Assembly (NCBI RefSeq): GCF_000379105.1
Contig: NZ_KB900609.1
Location: forward strand, 2,142,826 to 2,206,825
DNA length: 64,000 bases
Direction: 5' to 3'
Source: Methylobacterium sp. WSM2598
Lineage (GTDB): Bacteria > Pseudomonadota > Alphaproteobacteria > Rhizobiales > Beijerinckiaceae
Position numbers and translations under genes: made by a program. Positions 18,591 to 28,338 of the stretch are shown here, piece by piece. How positions within the stretch are numbered: position 1 is the first letter of the stretch; each line of letters begins with the position of its first letter. Under the pieces are notes generated by a model that searched no databases, was not told the origin of the DNA, and saw nothing but the letters and a program-made list of their open reading frames with translations.

Positions 18591-18878
18591 ATGAATAGCG
18601 AGGCGGCTTCATATAATCTGTTTTGCAGTGCACAGAAGCGGGAGCTTTATTGTGCAGTGCCGGCCTGGATGCCCGTTCCGTCATTCATCCGGATGCCGGC
18701 CTGGCAGTTCGTGACGGTCATCGACGACGTCGCCGATGCGCCCCGCGGCTTCGTCTCGGCGGCGGCCCGGCAGGCGGCACGGTGGAACGGCTACTACCTG
18801 TTCCAGTCCTGGGGCCTCGCCGTGATGCGGCGGGCGCGGCCGGACGCCATCCCGGACGCCATCCCGAACGCTGCCTGA
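18591..18878 (+). CDS. Small hypothetical protein (95 aa)
   Basis: Two ATGs compete; 18591 has AGGGA at a good distance, 18582 does not. Sequence has a Cys- and Tyr-rich start (YNLFCSAQKRELYCAVP), an IRMPAWQFVTVIDD core and a helix (RQAARWNGYYLFQSWGLAV), then a Pro-rich tail with a short internal repeat (DAIPDAIP). No family recognised. Confidence 0.6.
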   Translation: MNSEAASYNLFCSAQKRELYCAVPAWMPVPSFIRMPAWQFVTVIDDVADAPRGFVSAAARQAARWNGYYLFQSWGLAVMRRARPDAIPDAIPNAA

Positions 18879-19010
18879 GCCGCGCCGCCGGCGCGCGGTC
18901 GGGAATCGTTTACCGAGGCCCGCCTAGACTGGGCACGTGCCTCGCGGCGGGTCGCCGCGGCCGTTCCCGCGTCGGCGCACCGCGGCGACGCCCGATCACC
19001 GCGGTGCGTC

Positions 19011-20774
19011 ATGTCTCTCCCGCAAGCACCGTCCGTCGACGGCTGGTCCCTCGGTCGACCCTCGCCCGCGCTCCGCGGCCTGCGACTCGGCCTGCTGGCG
19101 GGGCTCCTCACGGTCGCAGCGGTCGCGCTGCTGCTGCCCCTCGGGCTGCTCGCCGAGGGCAGCCTCGTGACGGTGTTCTTCAACACCGACCGGGCGGCCT
19201 CGGGCGCCGTCGCCCTGAGCCTCCTCTTGGCGCTCGCGGGGCTCCGGGCGCGCGCCGGAGTGCCGGCCGCTTGGCATCGGCTGGCGGCCCGGCCCGGACG
19301 GGGCGGCGCGGTCCTCGCCGCGGGCGTCGCGGCGGCGGCGGCCGGCCTCACCCTCCTGCTCCATCGCGGCCACCCGCTCTCCTACGACGAGGCGATGGCG
19401 GTCTTCGACGCGCGAATCATCGGGAGCGGGCACCTCGTCGCACCGCTGCCGGAGGCGTGGCGGGACTACGCCCCGGCCCTGGCGCCCTTCTTCCTGCTCC
19501 CCGTCCCGGGGCACGCGGGCTGGGTCTCGTCCTACCTGCCGGTCAACGCGGCCCTTCGGGCGGGCTTCGGGCTCCTCGGCCTCGAAGCCCTGACCGGACC
19601 GATCCTGGCCGCGGCGGCGGCGTGGCTCGTCGTCGCCGTCGCCCGGCGCCTGTGGCCGGCCAGACCCGACGCCGCGATCCTCGCGGGCCTGCTCCTGGCC
19701 ACCGCCCCGCAGGTGCTGGTGACGGCGACCACCGCCTACGCGATGACCGCCCACCTCACCCTCAACCTGCTCTGGCTGCGCCTCTTCCTGCGGGGCGGGC
19801 GGCTCGGCCACGCGGGCGCCGCCGTGGTCGCCTTCCTGGCCTGCGGGTTGCACCAGATCGTCTTCCACCCCCTGTTCGCGCTTCCCTTCCTGGCGGGCCT
19901 GCTGCCGGCCCGGCGCTGGCGCCTCGCCGGCTTCTACCTCGCGGCCTACGCCCTGATCGGAATAGTCTGGGTGCTGTACTGGAAGCTGGCCGTGGCAGCC
20001 TCCGGGCTCGCGCAGCAGGAAGCCGGCGCCGGCCTGGGGGGCGGCTACCTCGCGGCGCGCGCCGCCGAGCAGATCGGCACGGTCGGCCCCTTCGCGCGCG
20101 ACCAGATGGTCAAGAACCTCGTGCGCTTCCTCATCTGGGAGAATCCCCTGGTCCTGCCGCTCGGCCTCCTGGCCTGGCCGGCCCTGCGCCGGGGCGACGG
20201 GGTGCTGCGGCCGCTCGCGGCGGGCCTCCTGCTCACCTGCGCGGCGATGGCGGTTCTCTCGCCCTTCCAGGGCCACGGCTGGGGCTACCGCTACCTGCAC
20301 GGGATGATCGGCAGCGCCTGCCTGCTCGCCGCCGCCGGCTGGATCGAGGCGACGCGGGGCCGCGCGCCCGACGCGCTCGCGCGGGCGCGCGGCAGCGTGG
20401 GCCTTGCCTGCCTCGCCTGCCTCGCCCTGGTGCTTCCGGTGCACGCGCGCGTGGCGCACGCTTTCGCGGCCCCCTACGTGGCGGCCGACGCGGCGATCGC
20501 CCGCGCGGAGGCCGACATCGTCGTCGTCAACGACGACAGGCTCGCCTTCGCGGCCGACCTCGTGCGCAACGCGCCCGACCTCTCGAACCGCCCGCTGCGG
20601 CTCCACCTGCAGGCGATGGACGCCGCGCAGCTCGAAACCCTGTGCGGGCGCGGGCGGATCGCCACCTTCGCGGCGGAGCAGGGCCACCGGCTCGGCATCC
20701 CCGAATTCGTGACCCCGCGGGCGCGGGTGCCGCTGCCGATCCCCTGCGCGACGACGCCCGTCCCGGTGCCCTGA
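19011..20774 (+). CDS. Polytopic membrane protein, GT-C glycosyltransferase-like
   Basis: 587 residues with about ten to twelve hydrophobic segments spread over 20-470 and a soluble C-terminal ~110 residues. The first large loop carries the acidic motif SYDEAMAVFDARI (~120-132), the position where GT-C enzymes (PMT/ArnT/GT39 family) hold their catalytic Asp. Such enzymes transfer sugars from polyprenyl-phosphate donors on the periplasmic side. No glycan genes adjoin, so the target is unknown; resemblance to GT-C is by topology and motif only. Confidence 0.6.
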   Translation: MSLPQAPSVDGWSLGRPSPALRGLRLGLLAGLLTVAAVALLLPLGLLAEGSLVTVFFNTDRAASGAVALSLLLALAGLRARAGVPAAWHRLAARPGRGGAVLAAGVAAAAAGLTLLLHRGHPLSYDEAMAVFDARIIGSGHLVAPLPEAWRDYAPALAPFFLLPVPGHAGWVSSYLPVNAALRAGFGLLGLEALTGPILAAAAAWLVVAVARRLWPARPDAAILAGLLLATAPQVLVTATTAYAMTAHLTLNLLWLRLFLRGGRLGHAGAAVVAFLACGLHQIVFHPLFALPFLAGLLPARRWRLAGFYLAAYALIGIVWVLYWKLAVAASGLAQQEAGAGLGGGYLAARAAEQIGTVGPFARDQMVKNLVRFLIWENPLVLPLGLLAWPALRRGDGVLRPLAAGLLLTCAAMAVLSPFQGHGWGYRYLHGMIGSACLLAAAGWIEATRGRAPDALARARGSVGLACLACLALVLPVHARVAHAFAAPYVAADAAIARAEADIVVVNDDRLAFAADLVRNAPDLSNRPLRLHLQAMDAAQLETLCGRGRIATFAAEQGHRLGIPEFVTPRARVPLPIPCATTPVPVP

Positions 20775-21069
20775 ACCTGCATGCGAGGGGGCCTCGGCTC
20801 GGCGGCGGGAACCGCGCGGGGACGATGACCCGAGCGGCCGTCTCGCGGCCCGATCCGCCCGAGGGTGCCGCCGGCCCGCCCGCATGCGGCTGCTCGGGCA
20901 GCCTCTAAATAGAAACTCGCTATGCTGGCGTGCGAGACTCTGATCTTATACACGCTCAGGTTTCATCCGTGAGGGACGGCGAAGCCGGTGCGCAACTCAT
21001 ACCCAATCCGCTCGATCCCTCCGGGATGGCGGATTTGGGCTTCGCTCAGGCGCCGCTCAGGCGCGTGAG

Positions 21070-21100
21070 ACGGGATCCGCTTCGATCAAGCGGATCCCGT
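21070..21100. repeat. 13-bp perfect inverted repeat (dispersed)
   Basis: Arms acgggatccgctt and aagcggatcccgt with loop cgatc. Variants occur at 1-20, 11950-11994 and about 44545-44570. Likely a REP-like interspersed palindrome. Confidence 0.75.
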
Positions 21101-21106
21101 ATCATA

Positions 21107-21136
21107 CGTTTTCCGGAACTGACTTTGCGGAAAACG
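21107..21136 (-). terminator. Hairpin at the end of glyS
   Basis: Perfect 9-bp stem (cgttttccg / cggaaaacg) with a 12-base loop, 2 bases past the glyS stop on the minus strand. No T-run follows. A plausible terminator or mRNA end-stabiliser. Confidence 0.45.
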
Positions 21137-21138
21137 GA

Positions 21139-23253
21139 TCACCCCTCGATGCGGGAGAAATCCGCCACCGCCAGGGTCGCGGTCCGCAGGGCGCCGAGGA
21201 GCGCGAGGCGGTTCTCCCGCATGGCCGGGTCCTCGGCATTCACCGTGACCTTGTCGAAGAAGGCGTCGACCGGGGCGCGCAGGCCGGCGAGGGCCCGCAT
21301 GGCGCCCTCGAAATCCTCCGCCGCCACCGCCCGCTCGGCCGCGCCCCGCGCCGCCGCGAGGGCCTCGGCGAGCGCCGTCTCCTCGGGCAGGGCGAAGCGC
21401 GCCGGGTCGGGCGCGCCGTCATGGGCGCGGCCGTCCTTCGTCTCCTCGATGCGCAGGATGTTGGCCGCGCGCCGGTAGCCGGCCAGGAGGTTGGTGCCGT
21501 CCTCGGTGTCGAGGAGGCGGCCGAGCGCCTCGACCCGCCGGACGACCAGCAGCAGGTCGTCCTGGCCCGGCAGGGCGAAGACCGCGTCGATCAGGTCGTG
21601 GCGGGCGCCCTGGTCGCGCAGGTGGACCTTGAGGCGGTCGGCGAAGAAGCCGAGGAGGTCCGCCGCGAAGCCGCCCGGCGCGGCCCCGTGCCCGCCCGCC
21701 GCCGCCGCGAGGGCGGGGAGGAGGGGCAGGCGCGCCCCGGCGCCGAGCACGAGGCGGATCACGCCGAGCGCCGCCCGCCGCAGGGCGTAGGGGTCCTTGC
21801 TGCCGGTCGGCTTCTCGTCGACGGACCAGAAGCCCACCAGGGTGTCGAGCTTGTCGGCGAGCGCCACCGCCACCGAGACCGGCCCGGTCGGCACCCGGTC
21901 GCCGGGCCCGAGCGGCTTGTAGTGCTCCTCGATCGCGGCGGCCACCGCCTCCGGCTCGCCCTGGAGCTCCGCGTAGTAGCGGCCCATCAGGCCCTGCAAT
22001 TCGGGAAACTCGCCGACCATCTCGGTGACGAGGTCGGCCTTGGCGAGGCGCGCCGCCCGCTCGGCCTCGGCCGGATCGGCCCCGACCACCGGGGCGAAGG
22101 CCCGGGCCAGGGCGGCGATGCGGCCGACCCGCGCCGCCTGGGTGCCGAGCTTCTCGTGGAAGACGATGTCGTCGAGCTTCGGCAGGCGCTCCGCCAGGGG
22201 GATCTTCCTGTCGGTCTCCCAGAAGAACTTCGCGTCCGAGAGCCGGGCCCGCACCACGCGCTCGTTGCCCGCCACGATCGCCGCCCCGCCGTCCGAGGCG
22301 GCGAGGTTCGAGACCAGGATGAAGGCGTTGGCGAGCCGCTCGCGGCCCTTGGCCGCCGGATCCGCCGCGGGCGCGCGCAGGACGAAGCACTTCTGGTTCG
22401 CCCGGATCGTGGCGCGGATCACCTCGGGCGGGATGTCGAGGAAGCTCGCGTCGAAGGCGCCCATCAGGGTCACGGGCCACTCGACGAGGCCGGCCACCTC
22501 CTCCAGCAGGCCCTCGTCCTCGACGAGGTCGAGGCCGCGGGCGAAGGCGAGGTCGCGGGCATCGTGCAGGATGATGTCCTTGCGGCGATCCGCGTCGAGC
22601 ACGACCTTGGCGCGCTCCAGCGCCGGCAGGTAATCGGCGAAGCGGCGCACCTCGATCGGGCCGGGGCTGAGGAAACGGTGGCCGTAGGTGGTGAAACCCG
22701 CCTCGATCCCGTCGACCCGGAAGGGCACCCGCTCGGGCGTCTCGGTCTCGGGACCGAACGTGGCCACGATGGCGTGGAGCGGGCGCACCCAGCGCAGGGC
22801 GCCGGGCTCGGCCGAGGCCGCGCCCCAGCGCATGGATTTCGGCCACGGGAAGGCGCGGATGATCGCGGGCAGGATCTCGGCCAGCACGTCGAGCGTCTCG
22901 CGGCCGGGCCGCTCGATCACCGCCACGTAGAACTCGCCCTTCTTCGGGTCGGCGACGACCCGGGCCTGGTCGAGGCTCGCGAGCCCGGCGCTCTTGAGGA
23001 AGCCCTGCACGGCGGCCTCGGGCGCGCCCACGCGGGGTCCCTTGCGCTCCTCGCGCACGTCCTGGCCGCGCACGGGGAGCCCCGCGACGTGGAGGGCGAG
23101 GCGCCGGGGCGTCGAGAAGGCCTTGGCGCCCTCGTAAAGGAAGCCGCGCTCGACCAGCGCGTCGGTGACGAGCTTGCGCAGGTCCTCGGCGGCCCTGCGC
23201 TGCATGCGGGCGGGGATTTCCTCGGAGAAGAGTTCGAGCAGGAGGTCGGGCAT
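21139..23253 (-). CDS. glyS: Glycine--tRNA ligase beta subunit
   Basis: 704 residues, the usual length for the beta chain of the bacterial alpha2beta2 enzyme. It opens with the family start [17 protein letters not shown] and contains [33 protein letters not shown] and KLDTLVGFW, ending in the anticodon-binding-like helical domain with [19 protein letters not shown]. It supports the alpha subunit in charging tRNA-Gly. glyQ lies 91 bases upstream in the same direction; the pair forms an operon. Confidence 0.97.
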   Translation of the reverse strand: MPDLLLELFSEEIPARMQRRAAEDLRKLVTDALVERGFLYEGAKAFSTPRRLALHVAGLPVRGQDVREERKGPRVGAPEAAVQGFLKSAGLASLDQARVVADPKKGEFYVAVIERPGRETLDVLAEILPAIIRAFPWPKSMRWGAASAEPGALRWVRPLHAIVATFGPETETPERVPFRVDGIEAGFTTYGHRFLSPGPIEVRRFADYLPALERAKVVLDADRRKDIILHDARDLAFARGLDLVEDEGLLEEVAGLVEWPVTLMGAFDASFLDIPPEVIRATIRANQKCFVLRAPAADPAAKGRERLANAFILVSNLAASDGGAAIVAGNERVVRARLSDAKFFWETDRKIPLAERLPKLDDIVFHEKLGTQAARVGRIAALARAFAPVVGADPAEAERAARLAKADLVTEMVGEFPELQGLMGRYYAELQGEPEAVAAAIEEHYKPLGPGDRVPTGPVSVAVALADKLDTLVGFWSVDEKPTGSKDPYALRRAALGVIRLVLGAGARLPLLPALAAAAGGHGAAPGGFAADLLGFFADRLKVHLRDQGARHDLIDAVFALPGQDDLLLVVRRVEALGRLLDTEDGTNLLAGYRRAANILRIEETKDGRAHDGAPDPARFALPEETALAEALAAARGAAERAVAAEDFEGAMRALAGLRAPVDAFFDKVTVNAEDPAMRENRLALLGALRTATLAVADFSRIEG

Positions 23254-23344
23254 CGGGCACCGGGGATCGGGGGAGGCGGGCGGGCCTCGGACGGGACGGC
23301 GGAGAGCCGGGGAGGGGCGTCGCGGAAGAGGATCCTCGGGCGCC

Positions 23345-24286
23345 TCAGCCGGCCGCGCCCCCCGCCTGGGTGCGCAGCCACGCCGCGCCGCAGGCCTTGG
23401 CGAGGTCGCGCACCCGCAGGATGTAGCTCTGGCGCTCCGTCACCGAGATCACCCCGCGCGCGTCGAGCAGGTTGAAGACGTGGCTCGCCTTGATGCACTG
23501 GTCGTAGGCCGGCTGCGCCATCCGGTGGCGGGCGTCGTTCGCCGCCGGGCCTGGCTCGCCGAAGTCGAGGTAGCGGCGGCAGGCCGCCTCCGCGTCGCGG
23601 AAGTGGCGGAAGAGCATCTCGGTATCCGCCGCCTCGAAATTGTGGCGCGAGTATTCCTGCTCGGCCTGCAGGAACACGTCGCCGTAGCTGACCCGCTCCG
23701 GCCCGTCGAGGCCGTTGAAGTTGAGGTCGTAGACGTTCTCGACGCCCTGGACGTACATGGCGAGGCGCTCGAGCCCGTAGGTGAGCTCGCCCGCCACCGG
23801 GGCGCATTCGAAGCCCGCGACCTGCTGGAAGTAGGTGAACTGGCTCACCTCCATCCCGTCGCACCAGCATTCCCAGCCGAGGCCCCAGGCGCCCAGCGTC
23901 GGGCTCTCCCAGTCGTCCTCGACGAAGCGTATGTCGTGGAGGGCGAGGTCGACCCCGATTACCCGCAGCGAGGCGAGGTAGAGGTCCTGCAGGTCGGGCG
24001 GATTCGGCTTCAGGATGACCTGGAACTGGTAATAGTGCTGGAGCCGGTTCGGGTTCTCGCCGTAGCGCCCGTCCTTCGGGCGGCGCGAGGGCTGCACGTA
24101 GGCGGCCTTCCACGGCCGGGGCCCGAGCGCCCGCAGGGTCGTCGCCGGGTGGAAGGTGCCGGCGCCCACCTCCATGTCGTAGGGCTGCAGGATCACGCAG
24201 CCCTGCGCGGCCCAGAAGCGCTGCAGCGTCAGGATCAGGCCCTGGAACGAGCGCGTCGGCTGAAGGGCGTCGTCGGTGGCGGTCAT
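23345..24286 (-). CDS. glyQ: Glycine--tRNA ligase alpha subunit
   Basis: 313 residues from the ATG at 24286. Catalytic class II chain: [34 protein letters not shown], the [11 protein letters not shown] and [19 protein letters not shown] blocks, all hallmark sequences of GlyQ. It activates glycine and, with GlyS, charges tRNA-Gly in the cytoplasm. First gene of the glyQ-glyS pair. Confidence 0.97.
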   Translation of the reverse strand: MTATDDALQPTRSFQGLILTLQRFWAAQGCVILQPYDMEVGAGTFHPATTLRALGPRPWKAAYVQPSRRPKDGRYGENPNRLQHYYQFQVILKPNPPDLQDLYLASLRVIGVDLALHDIRFVEDDWESPTLGAWGLGWECWCDGMEVSQFTYFQQVAGFECAPVAGELTYGLERLAMYVQGVENVYDLNFNGLDGPERVSYGDVFLQAEQEYSRHNFEAADTEMLFRHFRDAEAACRRYLDFGEPGPAANDARHRMAQPAYDQCIKASHVFNLLDARGVISVTERQSYILRVRDLAKACGAAWLRTQAGGAAG

Positions 24287-24335
24287 CGGGTTCTCGCGGA
24301 CAGGCCCGGCCCGTTTACGGGCGGGCCTCCCCAAG

Positions 24336-24370
24336 TCAACCCGGAGCTCTCAACCCGGAGCTCTCAACCC
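24336..24370. repeat. 14-bp tandem repeat, 2.5 copies
   Basis: tcaacccggagctc occurs twice plus a half copy in the gap between the S49 peptidase end and glyQ start. No function apparent. Confidence 0.9.
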
Positions 24371-24377
24371 GATCCTC

Positions 24378-25241
24378 CTAGAGGCCGAAGCGCGCATAGG
24401 CGGCGCGCTCCTCCAGCACGGCCAGCGCGCCCTCGACCAGGGCGAGGCCCTCCGCGCCGGGCTCCCTGCGCCGCAGCAGCCGGGCGAGGAGGCCGCCGCG
24501 CACCTGCTCGACGACGCGGATCTCGACCTTGTCGCCGTAGCGGGCGCGCAGCACCCCGCGCAGATCGCCGAGGGCGTCGACGAGGCCGAGGGCGAGGGCC
24601 TGGCGCCCGCTCCAGACCGCGCCGGAAAACAGGTCGGCCGGTTCCCCCGACAGGGAGGGCCGGCGGGCGCGCACGAGGTCGGTGAACAGGGCCTGGATGT
24701 CCGCCTGGATCCCCTTGAGCCGGGCGACGTCGGCGGGGTCCTCCGGCCGGAAGGGATCCAGCATCGCCTTCGAGGGGCCGGTCGTGTGCACCCGCCGCTC
24801 GACGCCGAGCCGCTCGAGCAGGCCCTGGAAGCCGAACCCGGCCGAGACCACCCCGATCGAGCCGACGAGGGAGGAGGGATCCGCGACGATCTCGTCGGCC
24901 GCGCAGGCGATCATGTAGCCGCCGGAGGCCGCCACATCCTCCACGAAGGCGAGCACTGGCAGCTTCTTCTCCTCGGCCAGGGCCCGGATCCGGTGATGGA
25001 TCAGGTGCGACTGCGCCGCCGAGCCCCCTGGTGAGTTGATGACGAGCGCCACCGCCTTGAGGCCCGGCAGCCCGAAGGCCCGCTCCAGGGCCGGCGCGCA
25101 GGTGCCGAGGGACAGGCCCTGGCGCAGCGGCGAGACCGCGCCGATCGGGCCGCTGAGACGCACCACCGCGACGAGCGGGTGATCGCGCCGCCAGCGCGCG
25201 GGCAGGAGGGCGCGCAGGGCGGTGCGGAAGGCGGACGGCAT
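24378..25241 (-). CDS. S49 family peptidase (SppA/SohB-like)
   Basis: 287 residues from the ATG at 25241. Core: VINSPGGSAAQS (~68-79), nucleophile Ser106 in VAASGGYMIACAADEI, and general-base Lys158 in TTGPSKAMLDPF, the Ser/Lys dyad of short signal-peptide-peptidase-type enzymes. No clear membrane anchor: the N-terminus is basic and only weakly hydrophobic, so it may be cytoplasmic or membrane-associated. It probably degrades cleaved signal peptides or membrane-protein fragments. Located upstream of glyQ in the same direction. Confidence 0.88.
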   Translation of the reverse strand: MPSAFRTALRALLPARWRRDHPLVAVVRLSGPIGAVSPLRQGLSLGTCAPALERAFGLPGLKAVALVINSPGGSAAQSHLIHHRIRALAEEKKLPVLAFVEDVAASGGYMIACAADEIVADPSSLVGSIGVVSAGFGFQGLLERLGVERRVHTTGPSKAMLDPFRPEDPADVARLKGIQADIQALFTDLVRARRPSLSGEPADLFSGAVWSGRQALALGLVDALGDLRGVLRARYGDKVEIRVVEQVRGGLLARLLRRREPGAEGLALVEGALAVLEERAAYARFGL

Positions 25242-25533
25242 GGCGGGTCGGGTCTCCCTCGGGTCGACCCGGCGGAGGTAGGCCGCGCCGCCGCCGCCCG
25301 CAAGCGCGACCTCTCGGTGGTTATTACGGACAGATGTCCGGCAGAATTGTGCCAAGTCTTGATTGAATGTTCACAGGGAAAGCATAGAATCGGGCGGCGG
25401 CTCACCGGTCCAACCCGTTTCCGAGGGGGGCCCGCGGGCGCGCATGAGGTCGGGCGTCCGCGCAGGGGCGCCCTCGTCTTGTCTCGCGTGCCCGCCGCAG
25501 GCCGCGCCGGGGACGGAACTCGGGAGAGCGTGG

Positions 25534-25833
25534 ATGCGTGTTCTTCGTTGGGTGACGGTCGTCCTGACCCTCGTCCTGGGCAGCCTCGGCCTCACGGCGG
25601 GCCGGAGCGAGGCGGCGGCCCTGCCGACCGCCGGCGCCATCGCCGCGGGCGACCTCTCGACGGCGGCCTCGCACGTCGAGAAGGCCTACTACTACCGGCG
25701 CTACTACTACCGGCCCTATCGCCGCTACGGCTACTACCGGCCGTACCGCCGCTACTATTACTACCGGCCGTATCGGCGCTACTACTACTACCGGCCGTAC
25801 CGGCGCTATTACGGGCCGCGCTTCTACTTCTAG
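25534..25833 (+). CDS. Secreted Tyr/Arg-rich repeat protein (99 aa)
   Basis: Start at ATG after CGGGAGAG. Residues 1-28 form a signal peptide (VLTLVLGSLGLTAGRSEAAA). Residues ~50-99 consist of repeated YYRPYRRYY-type units (four to five), giving an extremely Tyr- and Arg-rich tail ending PRFYF. Such proteins are found in alphaproteobacteria without known function; Tyr-Arg density suggests surface binding, cross-linking or interaction with polyanions, which is speculation. The gene is followed by a dispersed repeat. Confidence 0.75.
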   Translation: MRVLRWVTVVLTLVLGSLGLTAGRSEAAALPTAGAIAAGDLSTAASHVEKAYYYRRYYYRPYRRYGYYRPYRRYYYYRPYRRYYYYRPYRRYYGPRFYF

Positions 25834-25880
25834 AGCATTGTCCGACGAAGCGGGCCGCCGGTTCGCCGCAGGCCATGCGG
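25829..25880 (+). repeat. Dispersed intergenic element, copy 2
   Basis: tctagagcattgtccgacga, then ..ccggttcgccgcaggccatg. Matches the elements at 8109-8176 (reverse) and 35597-35640. It starts within the stop codon region of the Tyr/Arg-repeat gene. Confidence 0.55.
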
Positions 25881-25996
25881 CACGCGCAAGAACCCGGAGC
25901 AGGAGCCGATCGCGACCCGGTCGGATCCCGCTCGCGGGATGACCGGACGAGCGCCTCGCGGCGCCCGGCCGCGCGGAGAGCCCCGCGCGGGGAGCC

Positions 25997-26749
25997 TCAC
26001 GCCAGCACCGCCTCGCCGCGATGCAGCGCCTCCGCGAGGGCGGTGAAGCGGCCGTCCGGGCCGTGCAGGACCAGCGGCGGCAGGAGCGCGAACGGCGCCC
26101 GGCTGCCGCGCCGGCCCGCGATCAGCACCCGCGAGGCCGGGGTCTCGGCGCGGGGCTGGACCGGGCGCACCGCGACTGCCCCGAATCGCCCGGCGAGGGC
26201 GCGCAGGCAGGTCGGCAGCGCGTCGGCCCGGTGGATCAGCACGAGGCGGCCGCCGGGGCGCAGGAGATCCGCGCAGGTGCGCAGCCACGCGTCGAGCCCC
26301 CCTTCCGGCAGCGCGTGGGCCGCCGCGCGCGCGGCCACCGGCGAGGGCCGGTGCCCGGCGCCCTCGAAGAAGGGCGGGTTCGTCAGCACGAGATCGGCCG
26401 CGTCCGGCATCAGGCCCGCGGCGCGGCGCGCCGCGGCGGGGGCGGTGACGTCGGCTTCGAGCACGGCGACGCGCCCGGCGAGGCCGTTGGCGGCGGCGTT
26501 GGCCCGCGCGAGGGCGGCGGCCTCCCCATCCCGCTCGACCAGCACGACGCGGCAGAGCGGCGCCCGCAGGGCCACCGCGAGGCCGACCGCCCCGGTTCCG
26601 GCGCCGAGATCGTAGACGTCCCCCTCCGGCGCGCCGGCCGCCGCGGCGAGCAGCGCCGCATCCGTGCCGGCCCGGTGCGCGCCCGGCGGCGGCTGGCGCA
26701 GGCGCAGCCGACCGCCGAGCCAGGCCTGCGGCTCAGGGCCGGGCGGCAT
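25997..26749 (-). CDS. TrmN6/YfiC-like methyltransferase
   Basis: 250 residues. SAM motif DVYDLGAGTGAVGLAVA (~44-60) and the N6-adenine signature NPPFFEG at 124-130. This combination is that of tRNA1(Val) (adenine-37-N6) methyltransferases and close relatives. The C-terminal third with RPVQPRAETPASRVLI fits the same family. Overlaps the DUF2007 gene by 17 bases, so the two are co-translated. tRNA specificity is inferred from the family. Confidence 0.82.
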   Translation of the reverse strand: MPPGPEPQAWLGGRLRLRQPPPGAHRAGTDAALLAAAAGAPEGDVYDLGAGTGAVGLAVALRAPLCRVVLVERDGEAAALARANAAANGLAGRVAVLEADVTAPAAARRAAGLMPDAADLVLTNPPFFEGAGHRPSPVAARAAAHALPEGGLDAWLRTCADLLRPGGRLVLIHRADALPTCLRALAGRFGAVAVRPVQPRAETPASRVLIAGRRGSRAPFALLPPLVLHGPDGRFTALAEALHRGEAVLA

Positions 26750-26966
26750 CGCGCAACTCGTGGGCGAGTCCCGCGTCGGTGAGCAGGCGGCGGGCCTGGG
26801 CGGCGTGGTCCCCGGGCACGAGCAGGCGGCGCGGGAAGGCGCCGATCATGCCCTCGAGGGCGCTGATGTGCGAATCGGCCACGAGCACCGGGATCGCGGC
26901 GCCCTCCAGCAGCGACTGCGCGAAGCCGATCAGCACGATGTCGTTGGTGCGCAGGATCTCGACCAT
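26733..26966 (-). CDS. DUF2007 domain protein (77 aa)
   Basis: Begins MVEILRTNDIVLIGFAQSLLE and contains PVLVADSHISALEGMIGAFPRRLLV, the pattern of DUF2007 ('putative signal transducing protein'), a small ferredoxin-like fold of unknown role. It often stands next to a methyltransferase in alphaproteobacteria; here it overlaps the TrmN6-like gene by 17 bases. Confidence 0.85.
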   Translation of the reverse strand: MVEILRTNDIVLIGFAQSLLEGAAIPVLVADSHISALEGMIGAFPRRLLVPGDHAAQARRLLTDAGLAHELRDAARP

Positions 26967-27004
26967 GGCGCAGTCTTGCCCCGGCCGGGCCGGCGGCGCC
27001 AGCC

Positions 27005-27982
27005 TCAGGCGGGGAAGCGCACGCGCGTCGTCACCCCGGGCCCGCTCGTGATCTCGACCTCGCCGCCGAGCTGGCGGGCCAGCGAGCGCACGATGCGGAG
27101 GCCGAGGCTGCGGCTGGTCTCCGGGTCGAAGCCGGGCGGGAGGCCGACCCCGTCGTCCCGGATCGCCAGGTCGAGGTCGTCCCCGGCCCGGTCCAGCGTG
27201 ATCGCCACCTGCCCGCTCCGCTCGTCCGGGAAGGCGTGCTTGACCGCGTTCGTCACGGTCTCGGCGACGATGAGCGCGAGCGGGACCAGCCGGCGCAGGT
27301 CGAGGCGCACCCCCGGCGCGGCGACGTCGCAGCGGATCCGCCCGGCCGCCCCCACGGCCTCCAGCAGGTCGGCGCAGAGGTCGCGCAGCTGCTCCTCGAC
27401 CGGGCGCTCCGCCGCCTGCGGGTCGTGCAGGCGGCGGTGGATGCGGGCCATCAGGGCGAGGCGTCCCTGCGCCCGCTCCAGCACCTCGACCGGGTCGCAG
27501 GGCTCGCCCTCCTGCAGGCGGCGCTGCTCCAGCCGCAGCAGGCTGGCGATGAGGCTGAGATTGTTGGCGACCCGGTGCTGCAATTCCTCGAACATGGCCG
27601 CGGAGCGGTCCCGCTCCTCGATCAGGTCGTCGAGCGTGCGGTTGAGCGCGTCGATGATCCAGAGCACGGCGCCGGTGGTGCACAGGTAGAGGCCGAGGGC
27701 GACGGCGCCGCCCGGCCAGCCCACCGGCCTCGCCGGTGCGGTGGGCCAGAACAGCAGGATCGCGGCGCCCGCGGTCAGCAGGACCGTGACCGCGCCCGCC
27801 CGCACCCCGCCCAGCACCGCGGCCGCGACCACCGCGGGGAAGAAGGTGATGAAGGGCACGCCCTGCACGCTGCTGCCGAGGGCCGCGCGCAGCGCCACGG
27901 CGGTCAGGAACAGGAGGAGGCCGATCCCGTGCCCGAGCCAGGGATTCCGGCGAAAGCGCTGCATCGCCCGGATGAGCGTCAT
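27005..27982 (-). CDS. Sensor histidine kinase, HisKA_2 type with DUF4118 membrane domain
   Basis: 325 residues from ATG 27982. Three to four membrane helices (~15-110) with VPFITFFPAVVAAAVLGGVR, the DUF4118 pattern. Then phosphoacceptor His136 in EELQHRVANNLSLIASLLRL and an ATP-binding domain with ETVTNAVKHAFP (N box) and DDGVGLPPGFD / SLGLRIVRSL (G boxes). No partner response regulator adjoins. In Rhizobiales, HisKA_2/HWE kinases often act on PhyR; a phyR gene is 30 kb away, so a link is possible but unproven. Confidence 0.85.
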   Translation of the reverse strand: MTLIRAMQRFRRNPWLGHGIGLLLFLTAVALRAALGSSVQGVPFITFFPAVVAAAVLGGVRAGAVTVLLTAGAAILLFWPTAPARPVGWPGGAVALGLYLCTTGAVLWIIDALNRTLDDLIEERDRSAAMFEELQHRVANNLSLIASLLRLEQRRLQEGEPCDPVEVLERAQGRLALMARIHRRLHDPQAAERPVEEQLRDLCADLLEAVGAAGRIRCDVAAPGVRLDLRRLVPLALIVAETVTNAVKHAFPDERSGQVAITLDRAGDDLDLAIRDDGVGLPPGFDPETSRSLGLRIVRSLARQLGGEVEITSGPGVTTRVRFPA

Positions 27983-28338
27983 GGCCGCATCCCGCCCCGA
28001 TGCGCGGCGTCGCCGCGCGCCGCGGCCCCGGCGCGTCCGCACGCGGCCGGCCGGAGCCCCTGATCCGCCTCAGGATTTCGACGCTCAACCAACACGTTTA
28101 TACCCTCGGAACTGCTTAGCAGTCCGAGCAGCGGCCCGGAAGCCCGCTGCGGGCCGACCGGCCTGCTTCCCTAATCCGCTGCGGGCTGCCGGGCTGGCGA
28201 ATTGACGATTGTTGACAATCGTCAATTTCAGGATAGGGTCCCGCCGCAGCAGCCGGGCCGGACGGACCGCGGTCATCCGCCCCTCGGCCGGGGCCGGTCC
28301 CGGCCCGGCTGCGGCACCTCTCTCGCGGAGCCGCCGGC
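27983..28338. other. Divergent intergenic region (kinase / efflux operon)
   Basis: About 355 bases. Contains two gcccgctgcggg-like inverted segments near 28142-28195 and the palindrome at 28200-28227. No gene seen. Confidence 0.5.
28200..28227 (+). promoter_or_regulatory. Palindromic operator candidate before the efflux operon
   Basis: Arms aattgacgattgt and acaatcgtcaatt, 13 bp each, perfect, separated by tg. It lies 112 bases before the efflux adaptor gene in otherwise GC-rich DNA. A TetR gene ends the operon, and TetR proteins bind such palindromes, so it is the likely operator for that repressor. Confidence 0.7.

Larger units (their letters stand above)
20775..21138. other. Intergenic region with inverted repeats
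   Basis: About 360 bases without a gene. It holds ctcaggcgcc units, the 13-bp inverted repeat at 21070-21100 and the hairpin at 21107-21136 next to the glyS stop. Confidence 0.6.

Noticed and set aside
21421-23475. Long plus-strand open frame opposite glyS
   Set aside because: Antisense shadow of glyS with no family resemblance and no ribosome site.
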